64,000 nt of DNA from Nitrospirae bacterium JdFR-86 (GTDB lineage Bacteria > Nitrospirota > Thermodesulfovibrionia > Thermodesulfovibrionales > JdFR-86): NCBI GenBank assembly GCA_002011815.1, contig MTOV01000015.1, forward strand, positions 197,785 through 261,784, in the 5' to 3' direction. Under the pieces are notes generated by a model, which did no database searches, had not been told where the DNA came from, and worked only from the letters and a program-made list of their open reading frames with translations. Below, one piece after another: positions 1-10,614 of this stretch. The first letter of the stretch is position 1, and the number at the start of each line of letters is the position of its first letter. Position numbers and translations under genes: made by a program.

Positions 1-459
1 GCTGAGATTACGCATGCTCCGCCGGCTTTGATAAAAGAGCTTGTAAAAGAGGCGAGAAGCCTTGGTGCAGCGATTGTTGTTGTCCACGGCGAGACTATTG
101 TAGAGCCTGTGGAAACAGGCACAAACAGGGCAGCTATAGAGGCAGGCGCTGATATAATTGCTCATCCCGGACTCATTGAGACCGAGGATATACTTTTTGC
201 AAAAGAAAAAGGTATCGCCCTTGAGATTACATCCAGAAAAGGTCATTCGCTTTCAAACGGATATGTTGCAAAAGAGGCTGTGAAGTTCGGTGTCCCCCTT
301 ACGATAAACACTGATACGCATTCACCTTCTGACCTTATTACAAAGGAGACAGCAAGGAAGATACTGCTTTCAGCAGGCATAGAGGAAAACCGTATAGAGT
401 CTGTTTTTGAAACATCGGTATCAATTCTTGAAAAAGCATTGAGCAGAAGCAATGCCTAA
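1..459 (+). CDS. PHP-domain phosphoesterase (histidinol-phosphatase-like), 5' truncated by window edge
   Basis: Frame is open from base 1 (AEITHAPPALIKELVKEARSLG...); motifs VVHGE, DIIAHPGLI and TINTDTHSPSDL typical of PHP domains. Confidence 0.75.
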   Translation, partial: AEITHAPPALIKELVKEARSLGAAIVVVHGETIVEPVETGTNRAAIEAGADIIAHPGLIETEDILFAKEKGIALEITSRKGHSLSNGYVAKEAVKFGVPLTINTDTHSPSDLITKETARKILLSAGIEENRIESVFETSVSILEKALSRSNA

Positions 460-1144
460 GCCTATTAAGAAAAGAATAAAAAAGCCAGCAGCCCCTGAAG
501 AAGAGGTAAAGACTCTGGTATCAAAGGCGCGGGAGCGCATCGCCAGAAATCAGAGGCGCATCCTCGTAGCCGTTCTGGTCTTTGCTGTAGTGGTTGTGTC
601 TGTTCTGGGAATTTATTTTTATAGGGGCAGTGTTCAGAGCCGTGCAGAGAGGCTGGAGTACGAGGGCTACAAACTCTACTTCGGACTTTACGAAAGCCAG
701 CCAATGATAGAGGTAGAAAGGCTCACAAAGGCGCTTGAAAGCTTTGAAAAAGCTAACAAGCTCAGAGAGTCTCCGTTTGCACTTTTCTACATTGCAAGTT
801 GTTATTATGAACTCGGCAAATACAAAGAGGCTGTTTCAGCGCTTGAGGAGTTAATACGGAAATTCCCAAGAGACAAGATGTTCATACCGCTTGCATATTA
901 TAAGATGGCAATGGCAGAGGTAAAGGCTGGGGATTCTGCAAAGGCGCTGGAGGTTCTTAATTCGCTTTATACTTACAAGACAGATACATATAAAGACTTT
1001 GCCCTGATAGAGGCGGCAAGACTGCTTGAAAGCATGGGAAGAACAGAAGAGGCAAAGGTGAAATACAAGACCATCGTAGAGCGTTTTCCTCAGTCACCTT
1101 TCTTTGAAGAAGCCAAGTTTAGACTGGAAAAAGAAGAAAGCTAA
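452..1144 (+). CDS. Membrane-anchored tetratricopeptide repeat protein
   Basis: One N-terminal TM segment (ILVAVLVFAVVVVSVLGIYFY) followed by TPR-like repeats. Confidence 0.7.
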   Translation: MPKPIKKRIKKPAAPEEEVKTLVSKARERIARNQRRILVAVLVFAVVVVSVLGIYFYRGSVQSRAERLEYEGYKLYFGLYESQPMIEVERLTKALESFEKANKLRESPFALFYIASCYYELGKYKEAVSALEELIRKFPRDKMFIPLAYYKMAMAEVKAGDSAKALEVLNSLYTYKTDTYKDFALIEAARLLESMGRTEEAKVKYKTIVERFPQSPFFEEAKFRLEKEES

Positions 1145-2463
1145 TTTCTTCTCAGACTTTTTACCGTTGGCAGGTAAAGTTTCTGTCCGATTCTTATAAG
1201 AGCCTTCTTGTTAATCTTATTAAGACTCATGATTACGCTTGCAGGCACGCCTGTCCGCATGGATATTTTTCCGACTGTGTCCCCTTTCTTGACAGTGTAT
1301 ACCCTGAGTCCAAAGCGTTTTTCAGGCGGAATCTTCGAGAGGTTTTCAAAAAAGATTTCTTTTTTGCCTTTGGGTATCCGGATTGTGTATTTTGGGACAT
1401 TCGGCGGTGTGCTCCATCTTCTCAGTTCAGGGTTCAGGTCTTTTATCCGCTCTGTGGTTGTTTCTGCGCACTTGGCGATTATGTCAAGGGTAAGGGGGCT
1501 GTCGAGCGTAACCTCGTCGTAGACGAAATCCTGCTGGTATTTTAAGCCGTAAAAGCCGTATTTTTCAGGGTTTGCAGCGATAAGCCTTGCGGCTATGAAT
1601 TTCGGAACGTAATTTTTCGTTTCTCTTCTGATATATCTTGTTCTGAGCAGACTCCAGTAATCATTGCTTCTTGTTCTTCTGAGTGCTTTTTTTATTCTTG
1701 CCTCACCGGCGTTGTATGCAGCCATTGCAAGGCTCCATGAGCCGAACATCTCATAAAGCCGCTTGAGATAACTTGCAGCGGCTCTTGTGGATTTCACAGG
1801 GTCTCGTCTTTCGTCCACCCACCAGTCTATTTTCAGTCCGTAGCGTCTTGCAGTAGCCGGGATAAACTGCCACGGACCAGCAGCCTTGCGCCGGGAGTAT
1901 GCACGGGGATTAAAACCGCTTTCTACAAGAGGCAGGTATGCAAGGTCTTCAGGAAGTCCTTCCTCCCTTAGTATGTCTTTCATCATCGGTATGTATCTGC
2001 GGGAACGGCTGAGCCAGTTCGCAAAGCTCTCTTTCATGTTCTTCGTGAATATGGTTATGTAGCGCTTTACAGCCCTGTTTGCTCTGGGTTTTACACTGTA
2101 GGATGCCAGATCAAGTCCTGCCATTATGGGCTTTGCAGGACCAAAAACAGGTTCTTCGGACAGCAATATCTGCGGTTCGTTAAGTCTGCACATTTCGACG
2201 TCTTTGGGACTGAATACCCCTAACGGTCTGAAAGTGCATATCTCATTAAGTTCAAGGTTGAACATTTCTACGTACTTAAAGTCAGGGGGGTTCTGTTCTG
2301 TGCCAGTGCATATCTCCGGAGATTCAGGTATGAGCATTTCTGCCGGCTCAACAGGTATTAGCGTATGCTGAAAAGTTGAGGAATCTGTCAGTATGGAGGC
2401 AAAAACAGGTGTGGTGTATGTCAGAAGTAGTGCTAAAAGCAATAAAAATAATTGTTTTTTCAT
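1141..2463 (-). CDS. Membrane-bound lytic murein transglycosylase (MltD-like: SLT domain plus LysM)
   Basis: ORF 1141..2784; more likely start at 2463 (MKKQLFLLLLALLLTYTTPVFA signal peptide). LVESGFNPRAYSRRKAAGPWQFIPATARRYGL is SLT-like; C-terminal YTVKKGDTVGKISMRTGV is LysM. Confidence 0.85.
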   Translation of the reverse strand: MKKQLFLLLLALLLTYTTPVFASILTDSSTFQHTLIPVEPAEMLIPESPEICTGTEQNPPDFKYVEMFNLELNEICTFRPLGVFSPKDVEMCRLNEPQILLSEEPVFGPAKPIMAGLDLASYSVKPRANRAVKRYITIFTKNMKESFANWLSRSRRYIPMMKDILREEGLPEDLAYLPLVESGFNPRAYSRRKAAGPWQFIPATARRYGLKIDWWVDERRDPVKSTRAAASYLKRLYEMFGSWSLAMAAYNAGEARIKKALRRTRSNDYWSLLRTRYIRRETKNYVPKFIAARLIAANPEKYGFYGLKYQQDFVYDEVTLDSPLTLDIIAKCAETTTERIKDLNPELRRWSTPPNVPKYTIRIPKGKKEIFFENLSKIPPEKRFGLRVYTVKKGDTVGKISMRTGVPASVIMSLNKINKKALIRIGQKLYLPTVKSLRRN

Positions 2464-2563
2464 GCCATTATTTTCACCAAGGCTTAAAAGATTGTCAAGT
2501 TTGGCGCTGGATGATTCTTTGACAGAACAGAGTTCAGAAAGATATACTACAAGCCGACGTAAG

Positions 2564-4813
2564 ATGCAAAACTCCACGTCAGTAAGAACCCTTATTGCTG
2601 TTATTACCATCCTGTTAGCCTTGATGTTTTCGGAAGCTGCCGGGGCCCAGGATATGCCCTTGGTGAATGCGATAGAGGTCAAGGGGCTAAAAAGGATAGG
2701 AGAGGGAGTAGTCCGTGGAAAGATAACGCAGCAAGCCGGTGAACTACTCTCGGATGAAAAAGTCTCTGATGACATAAAAGCCATCTATAAGCTTGGTTAT
2801 TTCGAAGATGTGAGAGCCGAAGTAGAGCCTTTTGAAGGCGGGGTTAAACTCATTTATGTCGTCAGGGAAAAACCTGCCATCGTGTCGGTGGACTTTCAGG
2901 GCAATGACAAGATTGAAGACTCCAAGCTAAGAGAGGCAGTGACAATAACCCCCGGCTCTATATCCGACACTGTGCTTATACAGCGCAACGCGGATAAACT
3001 GCGTGCCCTTTACGAAGAAAAAGGATATGCACTTGCACTGGTTGTGCCTGTGTTAAGGCGGGTGGGTGAAGACCGCCTCTCCCTGACCTATCAGATACAG
3101 GAAGGCCCAAGAGTCAAGATAAAGAGCATAAAGATACTGGGAAACAAGGCAATATCCGCACGCAAGATAAAAAAGGTCATGAAGACCTCCAGAAGATGGT
3201 TTCTGTCCTTTCTGACAGGAAGCGGCTATTATGAAAAAACCAAATTATCTGCTGACATCGAAAAAATAAGAGACCTTTATTATGACAAGGGATTTGTAAA
3301 GGTAGTGGTCTCTGAGCCGACTATTGAACTCACAGAGGACAGAAAATGGATGACAATAACTATCCAGATTTCTGAAGGTGAGCAATTCAGGATATCTGCG
3401 ATAGAGTTCTCAGGCAATACGGTGTTTACTGATGAGCAGTTAAGGGAAAAGATAGAGTCTGCCGAAGGTAATTTTCTCAGCAGAAGGCTTTTAGGGGCTG
3501 ACGTGGCTTCATTGACTGAGATGTATTCTGACAAAGGGTATGCAATGGTTAGCATTTATCCTGATATAATGCTTGATGAGGGCAGGAATCAGGCTAAGGT
3601 GATTTTTAGAATTTCAGAAGGTGACATTTACCGGGTCGGAAGGATAGAGATTTTCGGCAACCAGAGGACAAGAGACAAGGTCATAAGAAGGGAAATGAAG
3701 CTTAACGAAGGGGATGTCTTCAGCGGTAGTCTTCTCAGAAAGAGCTATCGAAGGATTAACAACCTGAACTTTTTTGAAGAAGTGGTTCTTGAACCCAAAC
3801 CCGATCCTGAGAGAAAGACCCTCGACATAGACATAAAGGTCAAGGAGAGGCAAACCGGCTTTTTAAGCGTAGGCGGTGGATACAGTTCTGTTGACAGGTT
3901 TATAGGTATGATTGATTTAACACAGGGGAATCTCGGTGGAAGAGGACAATACATAAAACTCAAATCAGAGTTTGGCAGCAGGTCTTCTTTTTATGAGTTT
4001 TCCTTTACTGACCCCTGGTTTCTGGACAAGCCCGTGTCGTTCACTACAAGTATTTTCAACACAAGAAGGGAATACACCAATTACAACAAGCGAGCCAGCG
4101 GCTTTATGTTCGGATTCGGCAAGGAGTTTCGTGAATACTGGAAGGCTAATATCTCGTATAGTTTTGAAAAGGCTACCATATTCGATGTAGAAGAGACAGC
4201 ATCTGATATCATAAAAGAACAGGAGGGTTCAAGAACGACAAGCAGTGTGTCGGCATCTCTTGCAAGGGACTCAAGGGATAACTTTCTTGACCCGCACACA
4301 GGTTCAAGAAATGTCCTGTCTGTAAAGTATGCAGGTATAGGCGGGGATAATAAGTTTTTCAGGGGGGGAGTGGATTCTACATGGTTTGTGCCGATTGGCA
4401 CTACAACACTTGCATTCAGAGGTCGTTATGGTTATGCCACCGGACTTTTCGGCGAAAAACTCCCTCTTTATGAACGTTTCTATGTCGGAGGCATATACAC
4501 TGTAAGAGGACTTGGTTTTGGACAAGCCGGTCCAAAGGCTGAGGACGGCGCTCCCATAGGCGGCACCAAAAGGATTATATTCAACGTGGACTATACTTTC
4601 CCGCTGATATCCGCAGTCAGGCTTAAAGGAGTTGTCTTCTTCGATGCAGGAACTGCATATGACGACCATGTAAAACTGAGGTATACCACAGGTTTCGGCG
4701 TAAGATGGATATCCCCGATAGGACCCTTAAGGCTGGAATGGGGTAAGAATCTTGAACCTCAACCAGGAGAAGCGGACAGCAGATGGGAGTTTGCCATCGG
4801 AACGTTCTTCTGA
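2564..4813 (+). CDS. bamA: Outer membrane protein assembly factor BamA (POTRA repeats plus beta-barrel)
   Basis: ORF 2393..4813; likely start 2564 (MQNSTSVRTLIAVITILLALMFSEAAGAQ). Several POTRA-like repeats; barrel motif YVGGIYTVRGLGFGQAGP; followed by ompH/skp and lpxD. Confidence 0.9.
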   Translation: MQNSTSVRTLIAVITILLALMFSEAAGAQDMPLVNAIEVKGLKRIGEGVVRGKITQQAGELLSDEKVSDDIKAIYKLGYFEDVRAEVEPFEGGVKLIYVVREKPAIVSVDFQGNDKIEDSKLREAVTITPGSISDTVLIQRNADKLRALYEEKGYALALVVPVLRRVGEDRLSLTYQIQEGPRVKIKSIKILGNKAISARKIKKVMKTSRRWFLSFLTGSGYYEKTKLSADIEKIRDLYYDKGFVKVVVSEPTIELTEDRKWMTITIQISEGEQFRISAIEFSGNTVFTDEQLREKIESAEGNFLSRRLLGADVASLTEMYSDKGYAMVSIYPDIMLDEGRNQAKVIFRISEGDIYRVGRIEIFGNQRTRDKVIRREMKLNEGDVFSGSLLRKSYRRINNLNFFEEVVLEPKPDPERKTLDIDIKVKERQTGFLSVGGGYSSVDRFIGMIDLTQGNLGGRGQYIKLKSEFGSRSSFYEFSFTDPWFLDKPVSFTTSIFNTRREYTNYNKRASGFMFGFGKEFREYWKANISYSFEKATIFDVEETASDIIKEQEGSRTTSSVSASLARDSRDNFLDPHTGSRNVLSVKYAGIGGDNKFFRGGVDSTWFVPIGTTTLAFRGRYGYATGLFGEKLPLYERFYVGGIYTVRGLGFGQAGPKAEDGAPIGGTKRIIFNVDYTFPLISAVRLKGVVFFDAGTAYDDHVKLRYTTGFGVRWISPIGPLRLEWGKNLEPQPGEADSRWEFAIGTFF

Positions 4814-4836
4814 TTTGAAATTTAAAAGGAGGGGAA

Positions 4837-5418
4837 ATGAAAAAGCTGCTGGTCTTATTTTTTGTGCTCTTTGTTATTCCCTCTTATGCGGTCTCAGCAC
4901 AAGAGGTGAAGATTGGGTTTGTTGATCTGCAACGTGCCCTTAATGAGTCGGAAGCTGGAAAGAAGGCAAAAGCTGAACTTGAAACGATTATAAAAGAGAA
5001 ACAGTCCCAGATAGATGAAAAAATAATGCGTAAGGAGAAAATCAGGAAAGAGCTGGAAATGCAGGCAACCGTGCTTTCTGAAAATGCTATAAGACAGAGA
5101 CAGGATGAACTGGATAGAATGGAACGCGATATTCAAAGGCTCATAGACGACTCCAATGCAGAAATCCAGAGACGGCAGAGACAGATGGAGCTGTCTATAC
5201 TTAAGGAATTGGATGCTATAATAACCGAACTTGGAAAGGAAGAAGGATATACCATCATTCTGCCGGCAGAGGTGATATTGTATTCCGGGGAAGGGACAGA
5301 TATTACAGACCGTGTGATTGAAAAATACGACAAGTCAAAAAGCAGTTCGCACAAACAGAATACGACTTCAGAGGAATCAAATAATCCAGCCGGCAAGCCT
5401 GAAGAGACAGGGAAATGA
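4837..5418 (+). CDS. OmpH/Skp family periplasmic chaperone
   Basis: Signal peptide plus KIGFVDLQRALNESEAGKKAKAELE and a coiled-coil; between bamA and lpxD. Confidence 0.88.
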   Translation: MKKLLVLFFVLFVIPSYAVSAQEVKIGFVDLQRALNESEAGKKAKAELETIIKEKQSQIDEKIMRKEKIRKELEMQATVLSENAIRQRQDELDRMERDIQRLIDDSNAEIQRRQRQMELSILKELDAIITELGKEEGYTIILPAEVILYSGEGTDITDRVIEKYDKSKSSSHKQNTTSEESNNPAGKPEETGK

Positions 5419-6440
5419 AGCTAAAGGACATAGCTGCATTGCTTGAAGGCGAAATAATCGGCACTTCTGATGTGGACATAAAAGGTGTTGCAGGGCTTGA
5501 AGACGCCGAAGAAGGCGATATAACTTTTATTGCTGACAAAAAACACATAGCCCAGGCATTAAAGACCAAAGCGTCCTGCATAATGGTTAAGGATGTGATA
5601 CCCGATACCGACAAGGTGCAGCTTAAGGTCTCAGACCCTTATTTTGCGTTTGTAAGACTGCTCGAGCACTTCTATGTTAAGCCTCAGGAGCCAGCAGGTA
5701 TAAGCAAGCTTGCGTTTGTAGGGGAAGATGTGTCATTCGGAGACAATGTCTCTGTGTATGCATTTGCTTATATCTCGGACGGTGTTTCAGTCGGCAGGAA
5801 TACTGTAGTCTCTCCAGGTGTGTTTTTGGGCAGGGGTGTAAAGGTTGGCGAAGACTGTTTAATCTATCCGAATGTTGTTATAAGAGAGGGAGTAACGATT
5901 GGAAACCGGGTTATAATTCATGCGGGTGCGGTTGTCGGCTCTGATGGTTTCGGTTATGTCCAGCGTGAGGGCAGGCATCATAAGATACCTCAGGTTGGAG
6001 GCGTTGTGATAGGGGATGACGTGGAGATAGGAGCCAATGTTACGATTGACCGTGCGACAACCGGCACTACTGAGATAGGCAAAGGCACCAAGATAGACAA
6101 TCTTGTGCAGGTTGCACACAACGTAAAAATAGGTGATAACTCGGTTATTGTTGCACAGGTAGGCATTGGCGGAAGCACGCGCATAGGAGGCTCGGTAATG
6201 GTGGGTGGTCAGGTGGGTATTGCCGACCACGTGAACATAGAGAGCGGTTCAATGATAGGGGCACAGTCAGGTGTGATGAGCAACCTCCCCAGAGGAGTTT
6301 ATTCAGGCACACCTGTAATTCCCCACAGGGATTGGCTTAAATCTGTAAGTCTGTTTGCAAGGCTTCCTGAACTCAACAGGAGGATAAAAGCACTCGAGGA
6401 AAAGCTTGAGGAATTTGAAAGGAGGCAGGGCAATGATTGA
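5415..6440 (+). CDS. lpxD: UDP-3-O-(3-hydroxyacyl)glucosamine N-acyltransferase
   Basis: Left-handed beta-helix hexapeptide repeats, [39 protein letters not shown]. Confidence 0.93.
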   Translation: MKLKDIAALLEGEIIGTSDVDIKGVAGLEDAEEGDITFIADKKHIAQALKTKASCIMVKDVIPDTDKVQLKVSDPYFAFVRLLEHFYVKPQEPAGISKLAFVGEDVSFGDNVSVYAFAYISDGVSVGRNTVVSPGVFLGRGVKVGEDCLIYPNVVIREGVTIGNRVIIHAGAVVGSDGFGYVQREGRHHKIPQVGGVVIGDDVEIGANVTIDRATTGTTEIGKGTKIDNLVQVAHNVKIGDNSVIVAQVGIGGSTRIGGSVMVGGQVGIADHVNIESGSMIGAQSGVMSNLPRGVYSGTPVIPHRDWLKSVSLFARLPELNRRIKALEEKLEEFERRQGND

Positions 6441-6867
6441 TATTAAGCAGATAATGGACATTCTGCCGCACAGATACCCTTTCTTGCTTGTAGACAGAGT
6501 GATATCAGTGGAAAAAGGCGTAAAGATAGTCGGCATAAAAAACGTAACTTTTAATGAGCCTTTTTTCCAGGGGCACTTTCCGGGAAACCCGATTATGCCC
6601 GGTGTCCTGATAGTCGAGGCTATGGCGCAAGCAGCAGGCATCCTTGCCTTTCGCTCTTCAGAGACGGAATCCAAAGGGGTTTATTTTATGAGCATCGAGA
6701 AGGCAAAATTCAGAAAGCCTGTCGTGCCCGGAGACCAGATGATTCTTGAGGTATCTCTGCTTCAGCGCCGGAGCAACGTCTGGAGGTTTTCAGGCATCGC
6801 TAAAGTTGACGACAAGGTCGTCTCTGAAGCCGAATTTACAGCAATGACAACAGACAAGGAGATATAA
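6433..6867 (+). CDS. fabZ: 3-hydroxyacyl-ACP dehydratase FabZ
   Basis: [14 protein letters not shown] and [26 protein letters not shown] motifs; likely start at 6433. Confidence 0.93.
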   Translation: MIDIKQIMDILPHRYPFLLVDRVISVEKGVKIVGIKNVTFNEPFFQGHFPGNPIMPGVLIVEAMAQAAGILAFRSSETESKGVYFMSIEKAKFRKPVVPGDQMILEVSLLQRRSNVWRFSGIAKVDDKVVSEAEFTAMTTDKEI

Positions 6868-7649
6868 TGGCAACAGAGATACATCCGACTGCAATTGTAC
6901 ACGAAGGCGCTTCCCTGGACGAAGATGTGACCATAGGCCCTTACTGTATTGTCGGCAAAGGCGTTAAAATCGGCAAATCAAGCAGGCTTATATCGAACGT
7001 CGTTATAGAGGGCAATACAGAGGTAGGGGAGAACTGCAGTATATATCCGTTTGCAACGATAGGTCTGCCTCCTCAGGACTTGAAATACAAGGGTGAGGAT
7101 ACGGCTGTCAGAATCGGCAACAACAACATAATAAGGGAGTATGTCTCGATACACAGGGCATCTGTGAGCGGCGACGGTTCAACAGCCATAGGGGATGACA
7201 ATTTCATCATGGCATATGTCCACATTGCCCATGACTGCAAGATAGGAAGCCATGTCATCATGGCAAACAGTGTGGGGCTTTCAGGACATACAACTGTTGA
7301 AGACTATGTAGTTATAGGCGGAATGGTTGGAGTGCACCAGCACACAAGAATCGGAGCATATGCAATGGTAGGCGGTTTCAGCCGTATAGTGCAGGACATC
7401 CCGCCATACATGATTGCCGCAGGAACTGAAAAGGCAAAGCTCTACGGACTGAATACCATAGGGCTCAAGAGAAACGGCTTCTCTGATGAGACAATAAACG
7501 AGCTTAAGAAGGCGTATAAGATACTCTTCAGGGAAAAACTCTCTCTTAAAGACGCAATCAAGAAGGTTCAGGAAGAACTCCCCTACACGGACGAGATAAA
7601 GCGGCTTATCGAATTCATCCTGAAGAACAAACGCGGTATATGCAGATAA
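6867..7649 (+). CDS. lpxA: UDP-N-acetylglucosamine O-acyltransferase
   Basis: Hexapeptide repeats; IHPTAIV and HIAHDCKIGSHVIMANSVGLSGHTTVEDYVVIGG. Confidence 0.92.
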   Translation: MATEIHPTAIVHEGASLDEDVTIGPYCIVGKGVKIGKSSRLISNVVIEGNTEVGENCSIYPFATIGLPPQDLKYKGEDTAVRIGNNNIIREYVSIHRASVSGDGSTAIGDDNFIMAYVHIAHDCKIGSHVIMANSVGLSGHTTVEDYVVIGGMVGVHQHTRIGAYAMVGGFSRIVQDIPPYMIAAGTEKAKLYGLNTIGLKRNGFSDETINELKKAYKILFREKLSLKDAIKKVQEELPYTDEIKRLIEFILKNKRGICR

Positions 7650-7691
7650 CTGAAAGGTTGCCTTCCGCCTGCCGCCGGTGTTTATGATGCA

Positions 7692-8501
7692 ATGAAGGTG
7701 CTAGGACTTATCGCAGGACAGGGCGAACTGCCAAGGGCTGTTGCAATGGATGCAAGGGCAAAGGGCTACAAGGTGGTGGCTGTGGCTCTGGATTCTCTTG
7801 CAGATGACTCCCTTGAGTCCTGCGTGGATGTAATGGGCAGGTTTAACGTCGGCAAGGTCGGCAAGATAATCGAATTTCTCAAGAAGAACAACGTCAAAGA
7901 AACAGTAATGGCAGGCAAGGTTCCAAAAAGCCTGCTTTATAAAGGGGATATTAAACTTGACCTTAAGGCGATAAAGCTTCTTTTTTCTCTTAAAGACAGA
8001 AGAGACGACTCAATACTGCTTGCCGCATCAAAAGAGCTTGAAAAGCACGGCATAAGGCTTCTTGACATGACGGATTTTTGCTCCGGGCTTCTCACACCAG
8101 AAGGTGTCCTTACTTCTACCAAACCGAGCAGAAGCGAGTGGAAGGACATAAAGTTCGGCTTCAAGATGGCAAAAGAAATCGGAAGGCTTGACATCGGACA
8201 GACAGTGGTCGTAAAAGAGCAGGCTGTAATGGCTGTCGAAGCCATAGAGGGCACGGACGAGGCTATAAGGAGGGGAGGCAGGCTTGCAAACGGAGGAGCG
8301 ACTGTGGTGAAAGTCAGTAAGCCAGAGCAGGATATGAGGTTCGATGTGCCTGTCGTAGGTATGAAAACGCTTCAGACGATGATAGAGGCGAAAATCAGAG
8401 TATTGGCAGTGGAGGCAGGCAAAAGCATATTCCTTCAGAGGGATGAGTTCATAAAAGAGGCTGAAGAGGCAGGTATAACAGTCGTCGGCTACAGGGGTTA
8501 A
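7692..8501 (+). CDS. lpxI: LpxI-type UDP-2,3-diacylglucosamine diphosphatase (DUF1009)
   Basis: GLIAGQGELPRAVAMDARAKGYKVVAVAL and DVPVVGMKTLQTMIEAKIRVLAVEAGKS; directly after lpxA. Confidence 0.87.
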   Translation: MKVLGLIAGQGELPRAVAMDARAKGYKVVAVALDSLADDSLESCVDVMGRFNVGKVGKIIEFLKKNNVKETVMAGKVPKSLLYKGDIKLDLKAIKLLFSLKDRRDDSILLAASKELEKHGIRLLDMTDFCSGLLTPEGVLTSTKPSRSEWKDIKFGFKMAKEIGRLDIGQTVVVKEQAVMAVEAIEGTDEAIRRGGRLANGGATVVKVSKPEQDMRFDVPVVGMKTLQTMIEAKIRVLAVEAGKSIFLQRDEFIKEAEEAGITVVGYRG

Positions 8502-8947
8502 TGGCCCTTAAAAGAATCTATACACTTGGCACTAACAGACGCACTGAAGAGGACTTCATCGAGATACTCCTTTCTTACGGCATCGAATGCCTCATTGATG
8601 TAAGAAGCTTTCCAAAAAGCAAGATTGAGACGTTCTCAAAAGAAAACCTTGCCCCTTTGCTTGAGGTAAACGGTATTGAATACGTATGGCTCGGCAGGGA
8701 ACTCGGCGGCTTCAGAAAAGGCGGATATCTTGCTTATACAGAAACAGAGGAATTTAAGAGCGGCATTAGTAAGGTGGAGTCCATTGCCGGGAAGAAAGTT
8801 TCTGTATTGGTGTGTGCTGAGCGGTTTCCGTGGAAGTGCCACAGAAGGTGGATAGCAAGAGAACTTCAGTCAAGAGACTGGCTTGTGGAGCACATCATTG
8901 ACAAGGGAAAGGTATGGATTCCCAGGGAGGCACAGCCCCTTTTTTAA
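8501..8947 (+). CDS. DUF488 family protein
   Basis: IYTLGTNRRTEEDFIEILLSYGIECLIDVRSFPKSK... LVCAERFPWKCHRRWIARELQ. Confidence 0.8.
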   Translation: MALKRIYTLGTNRRTEEDFIEILLSYGIECLIDVRSFPKSKIETFSKENLAPLLEVNGIEYVWLGRELGGFRKGGYLAYTETEEFKSGISKVESIAGKKVSVLVCAERFPWKCHRRWIARELQSRDWLVEHIIDKGKVWIPREAQPLF

Positions 8948-8962
8948 ATGCCGGCGGTTTTC

Positions 8963-10303
8963 TTAAGACATGATTACTTCGTGTATGAGTTTTCTTTTTG
9001 CGATTTCCCTGTCGCCTATCTCAAGACCTGAGCGGAATACTTCCTCTGCGTCTTTAAACAGGTTTTCGTCGTTGTAGTAGAACATGGCGATAGGCTCTCC
9101 TGCCTTTACGTATTCGCCTACTTTTTTATGCAGGATGATACCGGCGCTGTAGTCTATGCTGTCCTCGGCTTTTTTCCTGCCTGCACCCAGGAGCATGGCT
9201 GCAGTGCCTACGGCTTCGGCATCGAGCCTGCGGATATAGCCCTCCCTGTCTGCGGTTATTTGTTTTGTAGCCGATGCCGAGGGAAGCAGGTTTGGTTTGA
9301 ATGCGACTTCAGCATCTCCGTATTGGGCATCAATGAACTCTACAAATTTTTTGAATGCATCGCCTTTTTCAAGGAAGTCCATTGCCTCGTCCTTGTATTT
9401 TTTGAGTGTGAATTCTTTCAGGGGTTTGAGTTCTGTTTCCTCGCTTATTGAGTCTGCCATATTGAGCATCCATGCAGTAAGTGTGAGGGTGACCTCCATG
9501 AGGTCTTCTGCGCCCCTGCCCCTTAGTGCAGAGATGCATTCTTTTATCTCAAGGCTGTTTCCTACGGTCTTTCCAAGCGGCTGGTCCATGTCTGTTATGA
9601 GTGCGACTGTTCTTACGCCCATGGAGTTGCCTATCTTTACCATTGTCTTTGCAAGTCTTCTGGCGTCCTCAAGGGTTTTCATGAATGCTCCTGAACCGGT
9701 TTTTACGTCAAGGACAAGACCGTTTATACCCTCGGCAAGTTTTTTTGACATAATGCTCGATGCAATAAGGGGTATGGAGTCCACAGTAGCGGTGACGTCT
9801 CTTAGGGCATAGAGCTTTCTGTCAGCAGGGACAAAATCCTGTGATTGACCTATTATGGAAAGTCCAAAGTTTTTTATATTGTCTTTAAACTCCTCGACCG
9901 GTATGTCGGTTTTAAATCCCGGTATGGATTGGAGCTTGTCCAGAGTGCCGCCTGTGTGCCCAAGCCCCCTGCCTGATATCATCGGCACTTTGACTCCCAT
10001 TGCTGCCACAAGCGGGGCAAGTATCAGGCTTACCTTGTCGCCTACACCACCGGTTGAGTGCTTGTCCACTTTCGGCCCGGTTATGTCGCTGAGGTCAATG
10101 GTCTTGCCTGAATGCATCATAACCTCGGTGAGTGCGATGGTCTCCTCGTCAGTCATGCCGTTTAAAAACACTGCCATGAGCAGTGCAGAAACCTGATAGT
10201 CAGGAACATCGCCCTTTAGCGAGCCGTTTATAAGAAAAGAGATTTCTTCTTTTGTCAGGGAACCGCCGTCCCGCTTTTTCTTTATGATGTCATATGCACG
10301 CAT
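8963..10303 (-). CDS. Pyrimidine-nucleoside/thymidine phosphorylase
   Basis: MRAYDIIKKKRDGGSLTKEEISFLI, KHSTGGVGDKVSLILAPLVAA, ISGRGLGHTGGTLDKLQSIPGF. Confidence 0.92.
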   Translation of the reverse strand: MRAYDIIKKKRDGGSLTKEEISFLINGSLKGDVPDYQVSALLMAVFLNGMTDEETIALTEVMMHSGKTIDLSDITGPKVDKHSTGGVGDKVSLILAPLVAAMGVKVPMISGRGLGHTGGTLDKLQSIPGFKTDIPVEEFKDNIKNFGLSIIGQSQDFVPADRKLYALRDVTATVDSIPLIASSIMSKKLAEGINGLVLDVKTGSGAFMKTLEDARRLAKTMVKIGNSMGVRTVALITDMDQPLGKTVGNSLEIKECISALRGRGAEDLMEVTLTLTAWMLNMADSISEETELKPLKEFTLKKYKDEAMDFLEKGDAFKKFVEFIDAQYGDAEVAFKPNLLPSASATKQITADREGYIRRLDAEAVGTAAMLLGAGRKKAEDSIDYSAGIILHKKVGEYVKAGEPIAMFYYNDENLFKDAEEVFRSGLEIGDREIAKRKLIHEVIMS

Positions 10304-10614
10304 AGGGCAATCTCCGCAATCTCAGTTTGTTCAGCAAAAAAATAGTATACATTCAGGTAATATCCTTTTCAAGAAGATAGACATTTAATTTTTGCTGAAG
10401 GTGGGATTCAAGGGTTTGCGTGTCTTGTCGATAAGTCCTTTCTTGGGGCAGGTATTGCCGGGTAAGATGTATGCTCCTTCAGGAGCAGGGTGCAGTGCTG
10501 AATATTGAGGTGTCCGGCATTCTTGCTTTTTCCTGCATATGCTATTTGTTATAATGGTGGGAAATACGATATATTCCGGCTTTGATGACCCACGGGTTTT
10601 GCCGGGAAAGAATT